From Strix aluco (Eukaryota; Chordata; Aves; Strigiformes; Strigidae): DNA of 64,000 nt. Positions 1 through 10,640 of the stretch are shown here, piece by piece; position 1 is the first letter of the stretch, and each line of letters begins with the position of its first letter. Location of the stretch: contig NC_133935.1 of assembly GCF_031877795.1 (NCBI RefSeq), forward strand, positions 84,202,748-84,266,747. Reading direction: 5' to 3'. The notes under the pieces are model-generated. The model saw only the letters and a list, made by a program, of their open reading frames with translations. It searched no databases and was not told where the DNA came from. A program made the translations under genes and the position numbers.

Positions 1-639
1 CCATGGATGGTGGTGCCCAAAACCCAAATCATAAAAGGATTCAGAGGAACACAAATGCCCAACCATAAAATCAAGCAGCGAATCAAGGGAGCAGCCCTAA
101 CTCTGGCAGAGTTCATGGAGAAGAAACACAACCCATGAAGTTATAGCAGCAAATACAAACATCTGGGGAGGCAGCTGGGCTTGCTTGGTGTTGGGTGGTA
201 TGAGGGGCTGTAAGGAAGGTCCATGCCACACGGCTGCTCGGGGGTAACTATTTTTGGAAGCTGATTATTCTCTTACACCACCGATTCCTGACAGACACCA
301 GCGTTAAGTGAAAGGGGAGGCAAGCTCTGCATGGCTACGGACCAGGGCTGGCTTCAAACCGATGACCCGGAGGTGAAGGGCCCCTTCTCCCGTTACTAAT
401 CCCGTCAGCCACACAAGCCTCCTGAAAATGATGCTTTGGTTTTATTGCCACAGGGGTCATTTATAAAATCATAAAACCCAGGGTAGGAAATCAACCCGGT
501 GGCAGCAACGCACAAGCACGCACAGAAATAGTGAACGGCCGTTGAAACAGCAAAGTTTGGCCCTCCCACGACACCTTCAATAATTTAGTCGATTAAATGT
601 GAGAAGTTCTGATTAATGGAGGGGAGGAGGAAATGGATA
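1..639. other. Downstream flank of TAF3
   Basis: No gene, repeat or RNA is recognised. Open frames are short and random. By known vertebrate synteny GATA3 should lie further out in this direction, but no GATA3 sequence is seen here. Confidence 0.5.
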
Positions 640-662
640 AACAACTTACCAAAAGCTAGTTC

Positions 663-668
663 TTTATT
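663..668 (-). terminator. Candidate distal poly(A) signal AATAAA
   Basis: The minus strand reads caataataaagaac here. It is followed within 30 nt by ttttggtaagttgttt, a suitable T/GT-rich downstream element. This is the best candidate for the main TAF3 mRNA end, giving a 3' UTR of about 2 kb. No transcript evidence is available from sequence alone. Confidence 0.45.
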
Positions 669-765
669 ATTGCAACCAGAAATGACCAAAGACTGTGTAT
701 TACGTATGTCTGCACATTACACGTGGGAAAAAAACAATAATCAGGTTTGCAACATCCAACAATTC

Positions 766-785
766 AAAATAAAATAAAATAAAAT
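766..785. repeat. (AAAAT)4 microsatellite
   Basis: There are four perfect AAAAT units on the plus strand within the presumed TAF3 3' UTR. Confidence 0.9.
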
Positions 786-1286
786 AATCAAATCGAAGAA
801 CTTTCTTGACTGGTTATTAGCAGGGACAGAATATAAATGAGGTGGCATTGAACAAAGAAGGTAACAGTGCACTTTTAATAAACCAATTTCATCCATATCT
901 CCACTGATTTGCAATTTAACAGTTCTATCAGCAAAGCCTCATTTCCCTAACTAGACTGGTACTTTTAAAAACATGACTAATTCATTCTCATTAATATCAA
1001 TTTGGATGCATTTAAAAAATAACTCTTAGTATCTGCACAACAGGTTAAAGGGCCATATTCTCAAACATCAAATGTTTCTCACTGTATGGTTTCAAGTAGA
1101 AATATCCCCAAATTAACCAGTGAGGTCTGAAATCGCTTTGGAAACATAAGGTATAAATTTTTTTCCGGATTTAGTCTTATATTCTATTTAGCTCTGAGAC
1201 CCGTGGCACTATAATATCTAATACTGACTTTTTTTTCTCTGCAATTTCCCCCCTCATTTTCAGCAGGGAGTACAACTCATATTCAC

Positions 1287-1292
1287 TTTATT
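1287..1292 (-). terminator. Candidate proximal poly(A) signal AATAAA
   Basis: The minus strand reads gaccaataaagtg, followed by a modest GT-rich stretch (gagttgtact). Use of this signal would shorten the 3' UTR to about 1.35 kb. It competes with the 663-668 hexamer. Confidence 0.35.
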
Positions 1293-2639
1293 GGTCTTTC
1301 CAAGCGGGTACACAAAGCAGAGCAATGCATCTTCTGGCCTCAACGCCATTCTGCATCTCCTTCATCTAAACACGAGCCTGATTGTTCTGACAAACTCACT
1401 ACCACTTGTTAAAAAAAAAGGAAAAAAGAAAACAAAAGTCAGTTCCAGCTACAGATTAACACGCTGTTGCTGCCATTAAGAGCGCAGAGCCCCCTGGCCT
1501 AAGCTCTCAATTCAGAAGGCATTTAAGCACATGTATAACCAAGTGTGGGAACAGGCTCCTTGAAGGCAATAGGATTACTCACTCCTTAAGAAGTTACCAC
1601 ATGTTTAAGTATCTGAATCGAGGCCTAATTATGGTGCTGGCCGACTCCGTGTGCACGCACCACTGGGGCAGATCTCGCCAATCCCTTAAAGCCATAAGGA
1701 CAGGCGTACATCGCACGGGCTTTTAATAGCTGCTAGGTTTGTATTCTCCAGCAAACAAAAATAAAAATCCTCAAGCCCTAAAAATTAATTAAAAAAAAAG
1801 GTACTTTATAAATATCAGGTATTTACACGTGTGAAAATCTTTTAATGGGAAGTGTTTTTACACACCAATGAAATGTACAAGCAATGAAAAGGTACACTGA
1901 CAAAGACTAAAAAACAAAAAACAAAGTATAAAATATATTACAGGTCCACCGAAATAAATTCACACGGAAGAAAAAAATTGACACAATAGAAACTTTTTTT
2001 TTAAAAATAGAAGATATATCACAAAAGCTTGAACGTGTTTATTCATGTTAGTACTAAAAATCAAGGAAAAAAGCTTCATATATTCTCGTCACAAAAATAT
2101 TTACCAGCCACTTTTTATTTCCACATTATGATTATCTGGCTCAGCAGGAGTAGAGGCTGAACTGTATCCAGACTACAGAAATCATTCCAGAAGGTCTCCT
2201 CAGTTTACAACTTACTGCAATTTACATTTTCTCCTCCTCTCAGCACCTTACTGCAAAGGTCCAAGAGGGAATAATAACAAATCGAGAAAGAATAGGACAG
2301 ATATCTGTATTTACAACATTCATCTTTGTTGCTGCCGAGCCACAGGAGCGGGAGCGGTACCATGAACTACCGAAGTCTTCATAGTGCACTGTGCAAATAT
2401 CCCTCGGTAGGTGAAAGACAGCATCAGGATGTACCAAAATCCAACCCCCTGGGCTCGGACGGTCTGTGAAACGCAACAGCCCCTGACAGAGAGCATCTCC
2501 TCGCTCCCAATTCCCTCCAGTCATAACCCTAACGGCCGGTGAGGAGGGTGAGACACGAGCAGGCTGGATCCCCCCTGCAACCGAGTCAGGGAAGAAGGTG
2601 CCACGGCGACCGCACGACTTCAGTCCGCTGAAGAAGTCT

Positions 2640-2754
2640 TCAGTGCGCCCTGTGCTTCCTTTTCTTGTGTTTTTTATCCTTCTTTTTGTTGGCACACTTG
2701 GAGCAGAACCATTGTATCTCTTCTGGGGGTGCGGTTGTAATCCCAACACAAGGC
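2640..2754 (-). CDS. TAF3: TAF3 exon 7: C-terminal half of the PHD finger, stop codon
   Basis: The acceptor tccttcacag precedes GCCTTGTG. The first G completes the Trp of YHW, and 37 further residues run to a TGA stop at 2640-2642. The peptide begins PCVGITTAPPEEIQWFC and ends with the basic tail KKKDKKHKKRKHRAH. The Cys after HWP and the FCSKC pair finish the C4HC3 zinc ligand set started in exon 6. The lysine/histidine-rich extreme C-terminus is typical of TAF3. The open frame on the opposite strand here and the longer minus-strand frame at 2240-2749 are shadows. Confidence 0.97.
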
Positions 2755-3506
2755 CTGTGAAGGACAGGAAAATATCGTATCATCTCAGTGGAGTAACGTT
2801 ACTTTTGTTTCTTACCCAAAAAAAGGAAACTTTTCATTGGGAGACAGGATCTGGCCTTCAAATTAATACAGCAATTATATTATCATTATCTTAATGAATA
2901 TAATGATCAAACAGAAACCTAAAAAACACTTGCTTTGAAACAAAAAAAAAAATCTAAAGGACACTCAGATAAGAAACGTTATTTTAACAGAAAATATGAG
3001 CTCTCTTTCAGGTATAATAGGCTAGATTTAAAATAATTTTGAATGCTTCTTCAACACATCTGCAAAAAACCTTACGATTTTATGTAGCTGTTTAAGAAAA
3101 AGCCTAAAAAGTGATTAATTCCCTCCAACCCTTTTATAAGAGCTGACGTTTATATTACTGTTCGTACAATGCTTCATAATTTGAAATGTCTATCTGTATA
3201 CACTGTGCTCATAATCCTGTAGTTCTCACAAAATTACCGGTGTCAGCAATATTTCCCAGCAGTTTCAAAAACAACTGTTATCACCAATGCCCATTAATTA
3301 AAAAGTAACTCTCCTTCAGAGCTTAAAATCTGCTTTTTCAAATTCCAGAGAAACAGAGAAAAAATATCTTCCAGATTATTAAATTGGACATAGCGAAGCC
3401 ATTCAAATATTCCCAGCATCATGAACTGCTGGAAAAAAAAAGGTTTTAATAATATAGTCACAATCTGCCAGGGAACAGAAGAACAGGATGGATGAGAGCA
3501 ACTTAC
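2755..3506 (-). other. TAF3: TAF3 intron 6
   Basis: This is a 752-bp phase-2 intron that splits the PHD finger at the Trp codon of YHW-PC. It is AT-rich unique sequence with no recognised repeat or RNA. The minus-strand donor is gtaagttg and the acceptor is tccttcacag. Confidence 0.9.
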
Positions 3507-3613
3507 CAGTGATACCAATCATCGCAGTCATCACAACCTATCATTGGACTGCCATCATCTGGCTTGTTACAGCCAGGACAGATCCAGATCTGGTTACCCC
3601 ACTCATCTCGGAT
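3507..3613 (-). CDS. TAF3: TAF3 exon 6: N-terminal half of the PHD finger
   Basis: This 107-nt exon has acceptor ctttgcaccag before ATCCGAG and donor CACTG followed by gtaagttg. It encodes 35 residues plus two bases of a Trp codon. IRDEWGNQIWICPGC is followed by NKPDDGSPMIGCDDCDD and WYH. The visible zinc ligands are the CPGC pair, the CDDC pair and the His of WYHW. The Trp before ICPGC and the Met of SPMIG sit where the TAF3 finger forms its pocket for trimethyl-lysine 4 of histone H3 (family knowledge), so the reader function looks intact. A 27-nt T run (minus strand) lies 63-89 nt upstream of the acceptor. Skipping this exon would shift the frame. Confidence 0.97.
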
Positions 3614-3676
3614 CTGGTGCAAAGAAAAGGAAAGTTAGCTGGTTTTCAGGGCTAAACAGGCAGCAAAATTGACATT

Positions 3677-3703
<27 letters not shown>
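3677..3703. repeat. Poly-A/T homopolymer (27 nt)
   Basis: There are 27 consecutive A on the plus strand, hence 27 T on the TAF3 sense strand. The run ends 63 nt upstream of exon 6. It is likely to be length-polymorphic. Confidence 0.95.
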
Positions 3704-3707
<4 letters not shown>

Positions 3708-4975
3708 ATTGCTTATCCAACAAAACCGTCCAGCGGTCACTGTTGTTATTTATGAATCTCTGATCATAAGTGCTCGGCGTTATGTTTAATTGATTTTTGT
3801 ATACTGTACATGACAACAAAAGCACGCATTTTTCTGTATTGTCCTGTAAACCAGTAAAGCCAGTTATACCACCCGACCTAAGCGCAAGCATTCACATATA
3901 GCAGCCAGGGCTTAAGGACACAATTCCTCCTCTGTCTATACTATCGTGACTTTTTAAATTCTACCCTGTTAATGGCAAGAATGAGCAACGGCAGCCCCCT
4001 GCGTAAGATAACAGTCCTGTATGCATGTAAAATATACAGTGCCATGTGTATATATTGCCATATTACTTATTAGCCAAAGTCTTCAACTTCAACTAGCTGA
4101 TAAGATCAGGATATAAAAAAAGTTGTTACTCAGTAACTTTCCATTCCCCTTATGACATTTATGTCACAGTACAATTTACTAAAGGGTAAACGAAACAAGA
4201 AAGGCAGATCATTTACAGTATTCGGCAGCTGCTCACTGGATTTATCATATTTAGAGCTTCATGATTTTCTTTTATGTTGATATCCTGCTAGACCCATTAT
4301 TCGTATTTTTATATTTCATAGTGGATTCTTTAACAGCTCTTTGGTAAAAACATACATGCAAAACGTCATGAAATCCACCCAAAGAAGTGCAATTAACAAT
4401 ACAAAGTACAAAATGTCTGGGGTATTACCCTGATTTCATCATTTCTTTATGAAGATTTGCATATTATCACTGAATCTCAAAAATATAAACAGTTTCGTTC
4501 TCGGCTTTTGTGCATTTACACATATCTAAGGCAATAACATTTTGCTATTTATACAGCTTAAAAAATGATATTAAAAAGTAGTAGGTGGAAAGCCTGAAAT
4601 ACTTTTAGGAAAAAAAAAAGCCACTACACGGTGGTCTGTACATCTTACACCACTTCCTGAAAAATCAATAGGAATGTACCAGAGCCGCAACCAACACATC
4701 TTGACTGACTCTTCTTAAAGCCCTGAATTTTTTTGTCATTTAAAACTAGAAAATACAAAGCCCAGAAATATTAAGCAGGGAGCAATTCCCTTCCCAACAG
4801 CGATATGGAGTAGACAACATCATAAAATGAACTTCATTTTAAAGCTGATTGATTGCAATAAACATTCCTATCTATGCATCTAATCTCACATCTGCAAAGT
4901 TGTTTTAAGTTGGTAGAGAAGCATCTGTTCTGCAGGTAAACTGTCTGCGCCTGGCGTGAAAAGGTCCATAGTCAT

Positions 4976-5092
4976 TTGGAAGGGTTCAAGGCCAGGTTGG
5001 ACAGGGCTTTGAGCAACCTGGGCTAGTGGAAGGTGTCCCTGCCCAGGGGACAGGGGTCCCCTCCAACCCAAACCATTCTATGATTTCTGTCG
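4976..5092 (+). mobile_element. CR1 LINE 3' end fragment
   Basis: This short 5'-truncated CR1 piece in plus orientation contains the end of the reverse-transcriptase frame (aaggccaggttggacaggg, then gagcaacctgggctagtgg). It continues with the CR1 tail ccaacccaaaccattctatg. CR1 is the dominant LINE of birds and has no poly(A) tail but a short 3' octamer repeat, seen here as the tctatgatt end. Confidence 0.9.
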
Positions 5093-5727
5093 GGTAATCC
5101 TGCTGGGGGAGGAGGAGACGCTGTGCCACGGCGCTGCAGAGAAGCCATGCTGTGGGCTGCTGGGCTGACAGCTCCAGCCCTTTACAACCTGCTTGAGCGA
5201 TCCAGCTGCACCAGCACCGTCCTCCAGCATGGCACCAGCACTTGGCAGACACCCATCCAGGGCACTGGAGGTGCCAGGTGTAGGCAGCGCTGCCTGATGT
5301 TGCCCCATTACAAGAGATACCCTAACTTTCCCAAACTTAGTTTCTCAGGGGGGATTTTGTCTGCAGAATACCTGTCTCAGGCTTTCAGGGGCTGCAGAAG
5401 GGCCCGGTGGTCTATAATCATTGAAACCTCTGCCTGTTTGTTAAACAAGATCTTGGGCTGCTAAATGAGGATGTTAAAAATATTGCGTAACTTCTCATTC
5501 CTTAATGAGCCAAGGGTCGTGGAAGGAGGGACAGTATGTGATTGCTGAGTACTATTTTAGTACAAACCGCTGAGAGTTAATGATCAGAGCACACTTACTG
5601 AGATGCTATCCTACAGGGAGATCCCACATCGTATGTTTTCCATGTAAACTATAAAATCATCCTCCTGTCCTCCCCTGCAGAAGGGAGTTGCGCACCCCTG
5701 TCACACTGGCTCCAAGCTTATCTCTAG

Positions 5728-5815
5728 AAGAGCTTTCCTGTGCGACCTGGGGAAAGTCATTTCATCATTCTGCGTCCTGGATTCCCTTCATACAATAGGC
5801 TAATAGTTATTAATT
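5728..5815 (+). repeat. Possible ancient tRNA-derived SINE (MIR/CORE-like) remnant
   Basis: The order gtgcgacctggggaaagtc, then ctgcgtcctggattccct, then an AT-rich tail with a near-ATAATAGT stretch resembles the MIR core (gtgaccttgggcaagtcact, then cctcagtttcctc, then ataataat). It is highly diverged and recognised only by this order of matching blocks. Confidence 0.35.
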
Positions 5816-6800
5816 ATTCCCTTCTTGCCCAGCCTCTCTCTCAGCTTTTTGACTTACAAATGTCTCACATCAGGAGTCTCTCTGCCTGTTTGATCCTAAT
5901 GCTATAAAGCCCCGGTTACAACTATAATGTTGTAAAAGAAAGACAGAACCCGGAGTCTACATGTCCTCTGATGTACCTCCATAAGGTGCTAACAGTATTA
6001 CTACTAGAAGTACCTAGGCAACCTTAACATAATCTCTAAATTATTTGCTTTTAACGCTTACTGAAGAGAATGGGATGTCGTGCAGCATTTTGGAAATGTT
6101 TCTCTCTTAGAGTGAATTTCCAAGCTTCTGGACACTACTGTAATACGTGACACTGCATTTACGCCTGTGACACGGAAGGTGAGGATGAGTATCCTGCACT
6201 CTACAGATACGCACAGCCTATGTGAGGTCGTCTGGTGCTGTAACTAACTCGGGAGTGAAATGTAGCAGCTGTTTAAATAGAGACCAGTAACATGATACAA
6301 CAGTTTAAGTCCAGCAGGGAAGAGCACCTTTTCCATTAGAAACGGCAGGGTAGATTTACACTAGGAATCATTATAAAACCAGGAATTCAAAAGAGAAAAA
6401 ATCATGTATATGTTGCAATTAAAGCACAGGAAACTCTGTAATAAAGGCAAGTTTTAGGTGTTTTAAATGCTGAGAGTTTTAAACTGCCACCCACTAGAGA
6501 TAAGCAAGGTGTCACCACCAAGCTGGAACTTAGCCAGGACAGGGAGGATAGCAACACTGCTAATGCTGGTAATGGCATCTGCTGCTCTGCAATGATCAGA
6601 AACGGCCAGGACTTCCATTTCACATTGCATCTAAAGCAAAAATTTTCAGTGGCGCAGCAATCCTAGTCCTGCCCAGAGGTATATCCGTGTTCTTTTAGAG
6701 ACTGTAGTTCCTACACCATGTTAGATGGGAGACTTTTCTAGAAGAAGGAAGAAGTCTTAAAGCTACCAGACAGAGGCCAAGTTCAGAGCATATGTCAAAC

Positions 6801-6830
6801 AGACTAATGAACTGTAGACTAATGAACTAT
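6801..6830. repeat. 15-bp tandem duplication
   Basis: Two adjacent copies of agactaatgaactNt differ at one base. Confidence 0.9.
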
Positions 6831-7370
6831 CTACAGACTTTCTGAGATGCACAAACATTTGCAATTTCTGTGTGTTGAGGAACCCAGAAAAGAGATTAGC
6901 GGACTCTCCACATTTCAAATGAGGGCTAAGTCAAATTCTTGATGTTGTATGAGGGTTTTGTACTTTACCTGACTGACAGCAAAATCTATGGCGAGTTTGA
7001 CATTTGAGGTTTCAATTCAGCACTTATGAAAGCATCTATAAAAAAAATCTCCACCTCCTAAAATAAAATGCTCTAGCTAAGGTAGCAAAAAATACCAAAT
7101 GGGATATAAATGGACTTGTTAGAAGAAATTTAAACACTGAAATTGGAGCAAAGAAAAAATTCAGTCCAAGTAGTAGTGTTTTGATTAAGTTATTAACCCG
7201 TCAAAACACACGCATGGAAGCAAGGGCTGGATAAAGAGTAGCTTAATAGAGAGCAACATCACAAGTCCAGGTACCATCAGTTTGAGATGATGAGTCACCC
7301 AGGAGCTCAACAATTCAAGAAATGAAGGTCACTGGCACTGGGTCAAAACACGGCAGTGTGTGTTACTTAC

Positions 7371-7626
7371 CACATAAGTACTGACGGTCTCGGTCACCAC
7401 GCTCCTAACCGGAGCTTTGGAGCCTCCTGCTGCCGAGACAGCTGGAGAGGGTGGTGGGATCAGGACTGGTGAGACAGTAGCCTGTGGAGGAGGAGGAGCT
7501 GGAGCTGGAGGAGGGGTGACATGAACTGGAGCTGGGACCGGTGACGGCACAGGCGGAGGTGTTTTGGGCCGGCTCACAGGAGTAGAAGGTTTGGCCTCTG
7601 GAGCTGGCACCACTTTGCTGATGACT
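7371..7626 (-). CDS. TAF3: TAF3 exon 5: proline-rich linker before the PHD finger
   Basis: This 256-nt exon has acceptor tccttcag before AGTCATC and donor TATGTG followed by gtaagtaac. It completes the split Ile codon and encodes 85 residues. These start VISKVVPAPEAKP, pass through a proline/alanine linker (about 45 residues rich in P, with runs such as PPPAPAPPPP) and a Ser/Gly/Ala patch, and end APVRSVVTETVSTYV. The two ends are the conserved parts of TAF3; the proline linker varies in length among vertebrates. The exon is followed by a phase-0 junction to the PHD exon. It sits alone between a 3.76-kb and a 17-kb intron. Longer open frames covering this region in other frames are shadows. 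Confidence 0.95.
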
Positions 7627-8250
7627 CTGAAGGACCAAAAAGAGGAGAACTGGTTGGAGTTGATGGGAAAGAAAGCAATGATTGATCACCTACTAGATAT
7701 AAGGAAAACACAGAGCAACTAATTCACATCACCTTTGAGTCAGCAGAGGCTGTTTCAACCCAACACAAGGAGTGTTGTCACTGCTACACCCATTCTTTGG
7801 ACATGATAAAGCACAGAGCCATTACAAAGTGAATGCCAGGACAGCCTGAACCATTTTATAGCTTTTTGTCGTATAAATATTCTCTGTGGCTTTACTAAAC
7901 CTTGTTTCGTTAAGTTTTATTACATTAGCTCAATTTGTGGGAAATATTAGAAAGGAAAGTTAATCAGCTGTGAACAGCACTGATTTTAATCTTCAAACTG
8001 AGAGACGATATCATCCTCTTAAGATCCTGCATTAGGGGGTTCTCCAAATATTTGCTAGCTTGGTATTTCTTTCCCCAAATGTTTATGAAACCAGCAGTGG
8101 ATCTAGTCAGGACAAATAAATGACGCACACTATATACTCAGCAGTTAAAATATTGCTACTTACTCGAGTAGCTGAAGTAGACAGGATGTAGCTCTAGTAA
8201 ATACACAGTATAGAATAATCTTGCCCAGGAAGGGGGATACGTAGAGGACC

Positions 8251-8272
8251 CAACATTTATTAATGAATGTTG
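8251..8272. repeat. 22-bp near-perfect palindrome
   Basis: caacatttattaatg joined to aatgttg is self-complementary apart from one base-pair position in each arm that forms T-G wobble. No element could be assigned to it. Confidence 0.8.
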
Positions 8273-8848
8273 ATACACAGTGCTATTGATGTGCATGCCA
8301 TTTAATGGACAAGGCAGATAAAGCCCTTACTATAAGGCTCTAGATTAGAAACATAAAGAGAAGCAAAAGGATGTTTTAGAAAACAAAAAAAACCCCAAAC
8401 CTCAAACAAAACACAGGATAGGTCTATTTGTTTTACCACATTTTGGTAAATCATTGAACTAATTTATATTTGAATGGTAACTGTAGGAGTGCAACTGGTT
8501 TGTGATGTGACTGTAGGAAGAAGGTGATTTAAAGAAAGGTTAGACGTTCCAGAGAGGAGAGCTTAAGAAAGCAAAACCCAAAGACATCAGTAGGAAAACC
8601 ATGACGAAAATCAAATTCCAACAACTCCTGAGAATCAGGAAAGTCCAGCTCCACCATCAATGGGAATTTTACATTCAACTTTAGAATTTACCGCAACTCT
8701 CTTACGATATTCAAAAGGCAGTATCACTACGACTGGAGGCACTCTGCATTTCAAGTCAATAATCCAAGCCATCATTTCAGAAAGGTTTGGAATTACACCG
8801 TATTTAATGCTTGGCTGAGACAATAGTGTTTTTCTCCCAAGATCACAG

Positions 8849-8956
8849 ATCCCAGAATCGTCTAGGTTGGAAAAGACCTTGAAGATCATCCAGTCCAACC
8901 ATTAACCTAACATTGACAGTTCCCAATTACACCATATCCCTAAGCGTTATGTCAAA
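8849..8956 (-). mobile_element. CR1 LINE 3' end fragment (minus)
   Basis: The plus strand reads cagaatcgtctaggttggaa, then gaagatcatccagtccaacc, attaacctaacattgaca and a decayed ccctaagcg. This is colinear with the 3' end of the CR1 at 46171-46955 in the same orientation, so both come from related subfamilies. Confidence 0.85.
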
Positions 8957-10527
8957 AAAGATATGTCACTTGCACTACTAAATCAGAACTATGGCAAGTT
9001 ATAGTAAAAACAGACTTAGTAAATGGAAACAGAGCAATGGGTTTGGTATTCCTGCCTTACCTGCTGACTGTAGCATCACACCTACCTTCTGAGACTTACT
9101 ATGAGTGACTAGGGGAAGAAGAACAAAACCAAGGAAGTTTAGAAACTTAAGAATGGAGCAGAATCTAAAGGTGTTAGATAATTTTCTATCAGCAACACTG
9201 AAGACATTCCTATCACTTGATGTCCTAGTGATTGCTTCAGGTACCTAATCTGGGAGCTCAGGCTCTTTATATGTGTCAGTAAGGTGCTAGACTGTGAGTC
9301 AAAGTACAGACAACATTTATGTCTGTGACTTGCAGAAGGAAGTTGTATTATTAGGTCATCCTGGGAGCAACCTACACTTCAAATCCAGTCTCTTTCTCCT
9401 GTTAGTGGGGTACATCTGAAAACCCACTGTTATCTCCCATTTCTCTTTGGCTCTTGAATGCCCATGGTACGTTTCTGGTTCAATGAAAGTCTTAGTGTGT
9501 GGCTCCCTGGGGCTCCTGCCAGACTGGCCACCCCAACTCAGATGCTTATTCTGTGCCTTCCTCCTTCCACTGCTTCCACAGAGAGCCCTGGCTGCCAGCG
9601 CTGAACACCTAAGACCTTGGTTGGTGGCAAAACTCTCATGGTTTGCAAAGTCACCCTTAGGACTTGAGAGTCACCTCTCAATAAAAAAAATCTTAGCAAT
9701 AATAAAAGCAAGGAGAGGGACAAGACAGCAAAATATTTGGCACAGCAAAAGTCATTTGGACGGTTTCAAACATCATTACCCCTTGTTTCCCCGCCCCTCT
9801 CTTCTACCTCCTGCAAGTAAACAAAGTCCTGCTATGAGTTCTTCAGGGAGTCAACCCTCCCTGAGTCTAGACTAGGAAACGTATTAGCTAATTCAACTTT
9901 GCACACAGTGTAAACAGTTTTAAAGAAGTATTAGCTAATACAATTTGAATGAGTGACCATGCCCAGCTAACATATGAAATTAAATTACACAGTTTCTTGT
10001 CTAGATAAAGCCAAGTCCTCCTCCTGAGGAGGGTCTTTGAAGCCACTCTGCTAATAACTGCAGAAGCTACATGGAACATCAATATGAAATCTTCCAAAAC
10101 TACAAATATTCATTAGCGGGCGACACACACTCATCGATTGGCTTGTTTGCTTGAAGTGTGCAATTAGGACATGTTCAGTATATAGGGCAGCTTGTTTATC
10201 TTGATTTTAGAGCTCAGTTATCAAAACAGGAGATCGGCATTTCGGAGCACGCTTGGGCCTACCACTCCCTTGGGCTAATAAAGTTCAGAGACTTTAGGCT
10301 CCAGAGTAGAGAAATGAATGGCTTCGTGCTGCACCATTAGAGGTGATGGAGTAATCTCAGCGAGGGTGGTTTAGCCTGTCCTCCTTCCCAAAGAAGGGGC
10401 TGCATACATGGCAATATGGAGGTGGGGAGAAATCAAAGGGAAATAGCAGTCCCACGACTAATAATTAATGTTACTTCAGACTTGGAGAGAAACCTGATAT
10501 CAAAACACTATGTAAATGATGGCAAGA

Positions 10528-10640
10528 TTTATGAGCTCTATTTTATAGACAGGAAAAGTGAGGCACAGAGCACACTGCAAGTAGGCGGCACTCACTACAG
10601 CAAAGCTTCGATCCTCCTGGTGCCTAGGTCCCTGCTAGGA
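10528..10640 (-). repeat. Ancient MIR/CORE-like SINE remnant
   Basis: The plus strand reads attttatagacaggaaaagt, then gaggcacagagca, a decayed block, and gatcctcctggtgcctaggt. This follows the reverse-complement MIR order (ttttacagatgaggaaact, gaggcacagag, ggattcgaacccagg). It is diverged but colinear over about 100 bp. Confidence 0.5.

Larger units (their letters stand above)
640..2639 (-). other. TAF3: TAF3 3' untranslated region (3' end estimated)
   Basis: About 2 kb lies between the TGA and the last plausible poly(A) signal. The first few hundred bases after the stop (about 2250-2639) are fairly GC- and CpG-rich; the rest is AT-rich with A and T runs. No repeat is recognised in it. The minus strand carries several AATAAA hexamers (663-668, 1287-1292, 2038-2043, 2114-2119), so more than one mRNA end is possible. 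The 3' boundary is inferred from the 663-668 signal and a GT/T-rich stretch just beyond it. Confidence 0.5.
3614..7370 (-). other. TAF3: TAF3 intron 5
   Basis: This 3757-bp phase-0 intron holds a 27-nt homopolymer at 3677-3703, a CR1 3' end at 4976-5092, an unexplained GC-rich block at 5095-5460, a SINE-like remnant near 5728-5815 and a 15-bp tandem duplication at 6801-6830. The rest is AT-rich unique sequence in which I see nothing. Confidence 0.9.

Noticed and set aside
7405-7689. 94-codon minus frame over TAF3 exon 5 in another frame
   Set aside because: It is an out-of-frame reading of exon 5 and its intron; the true frame joins exons 4 and 6 exactly.
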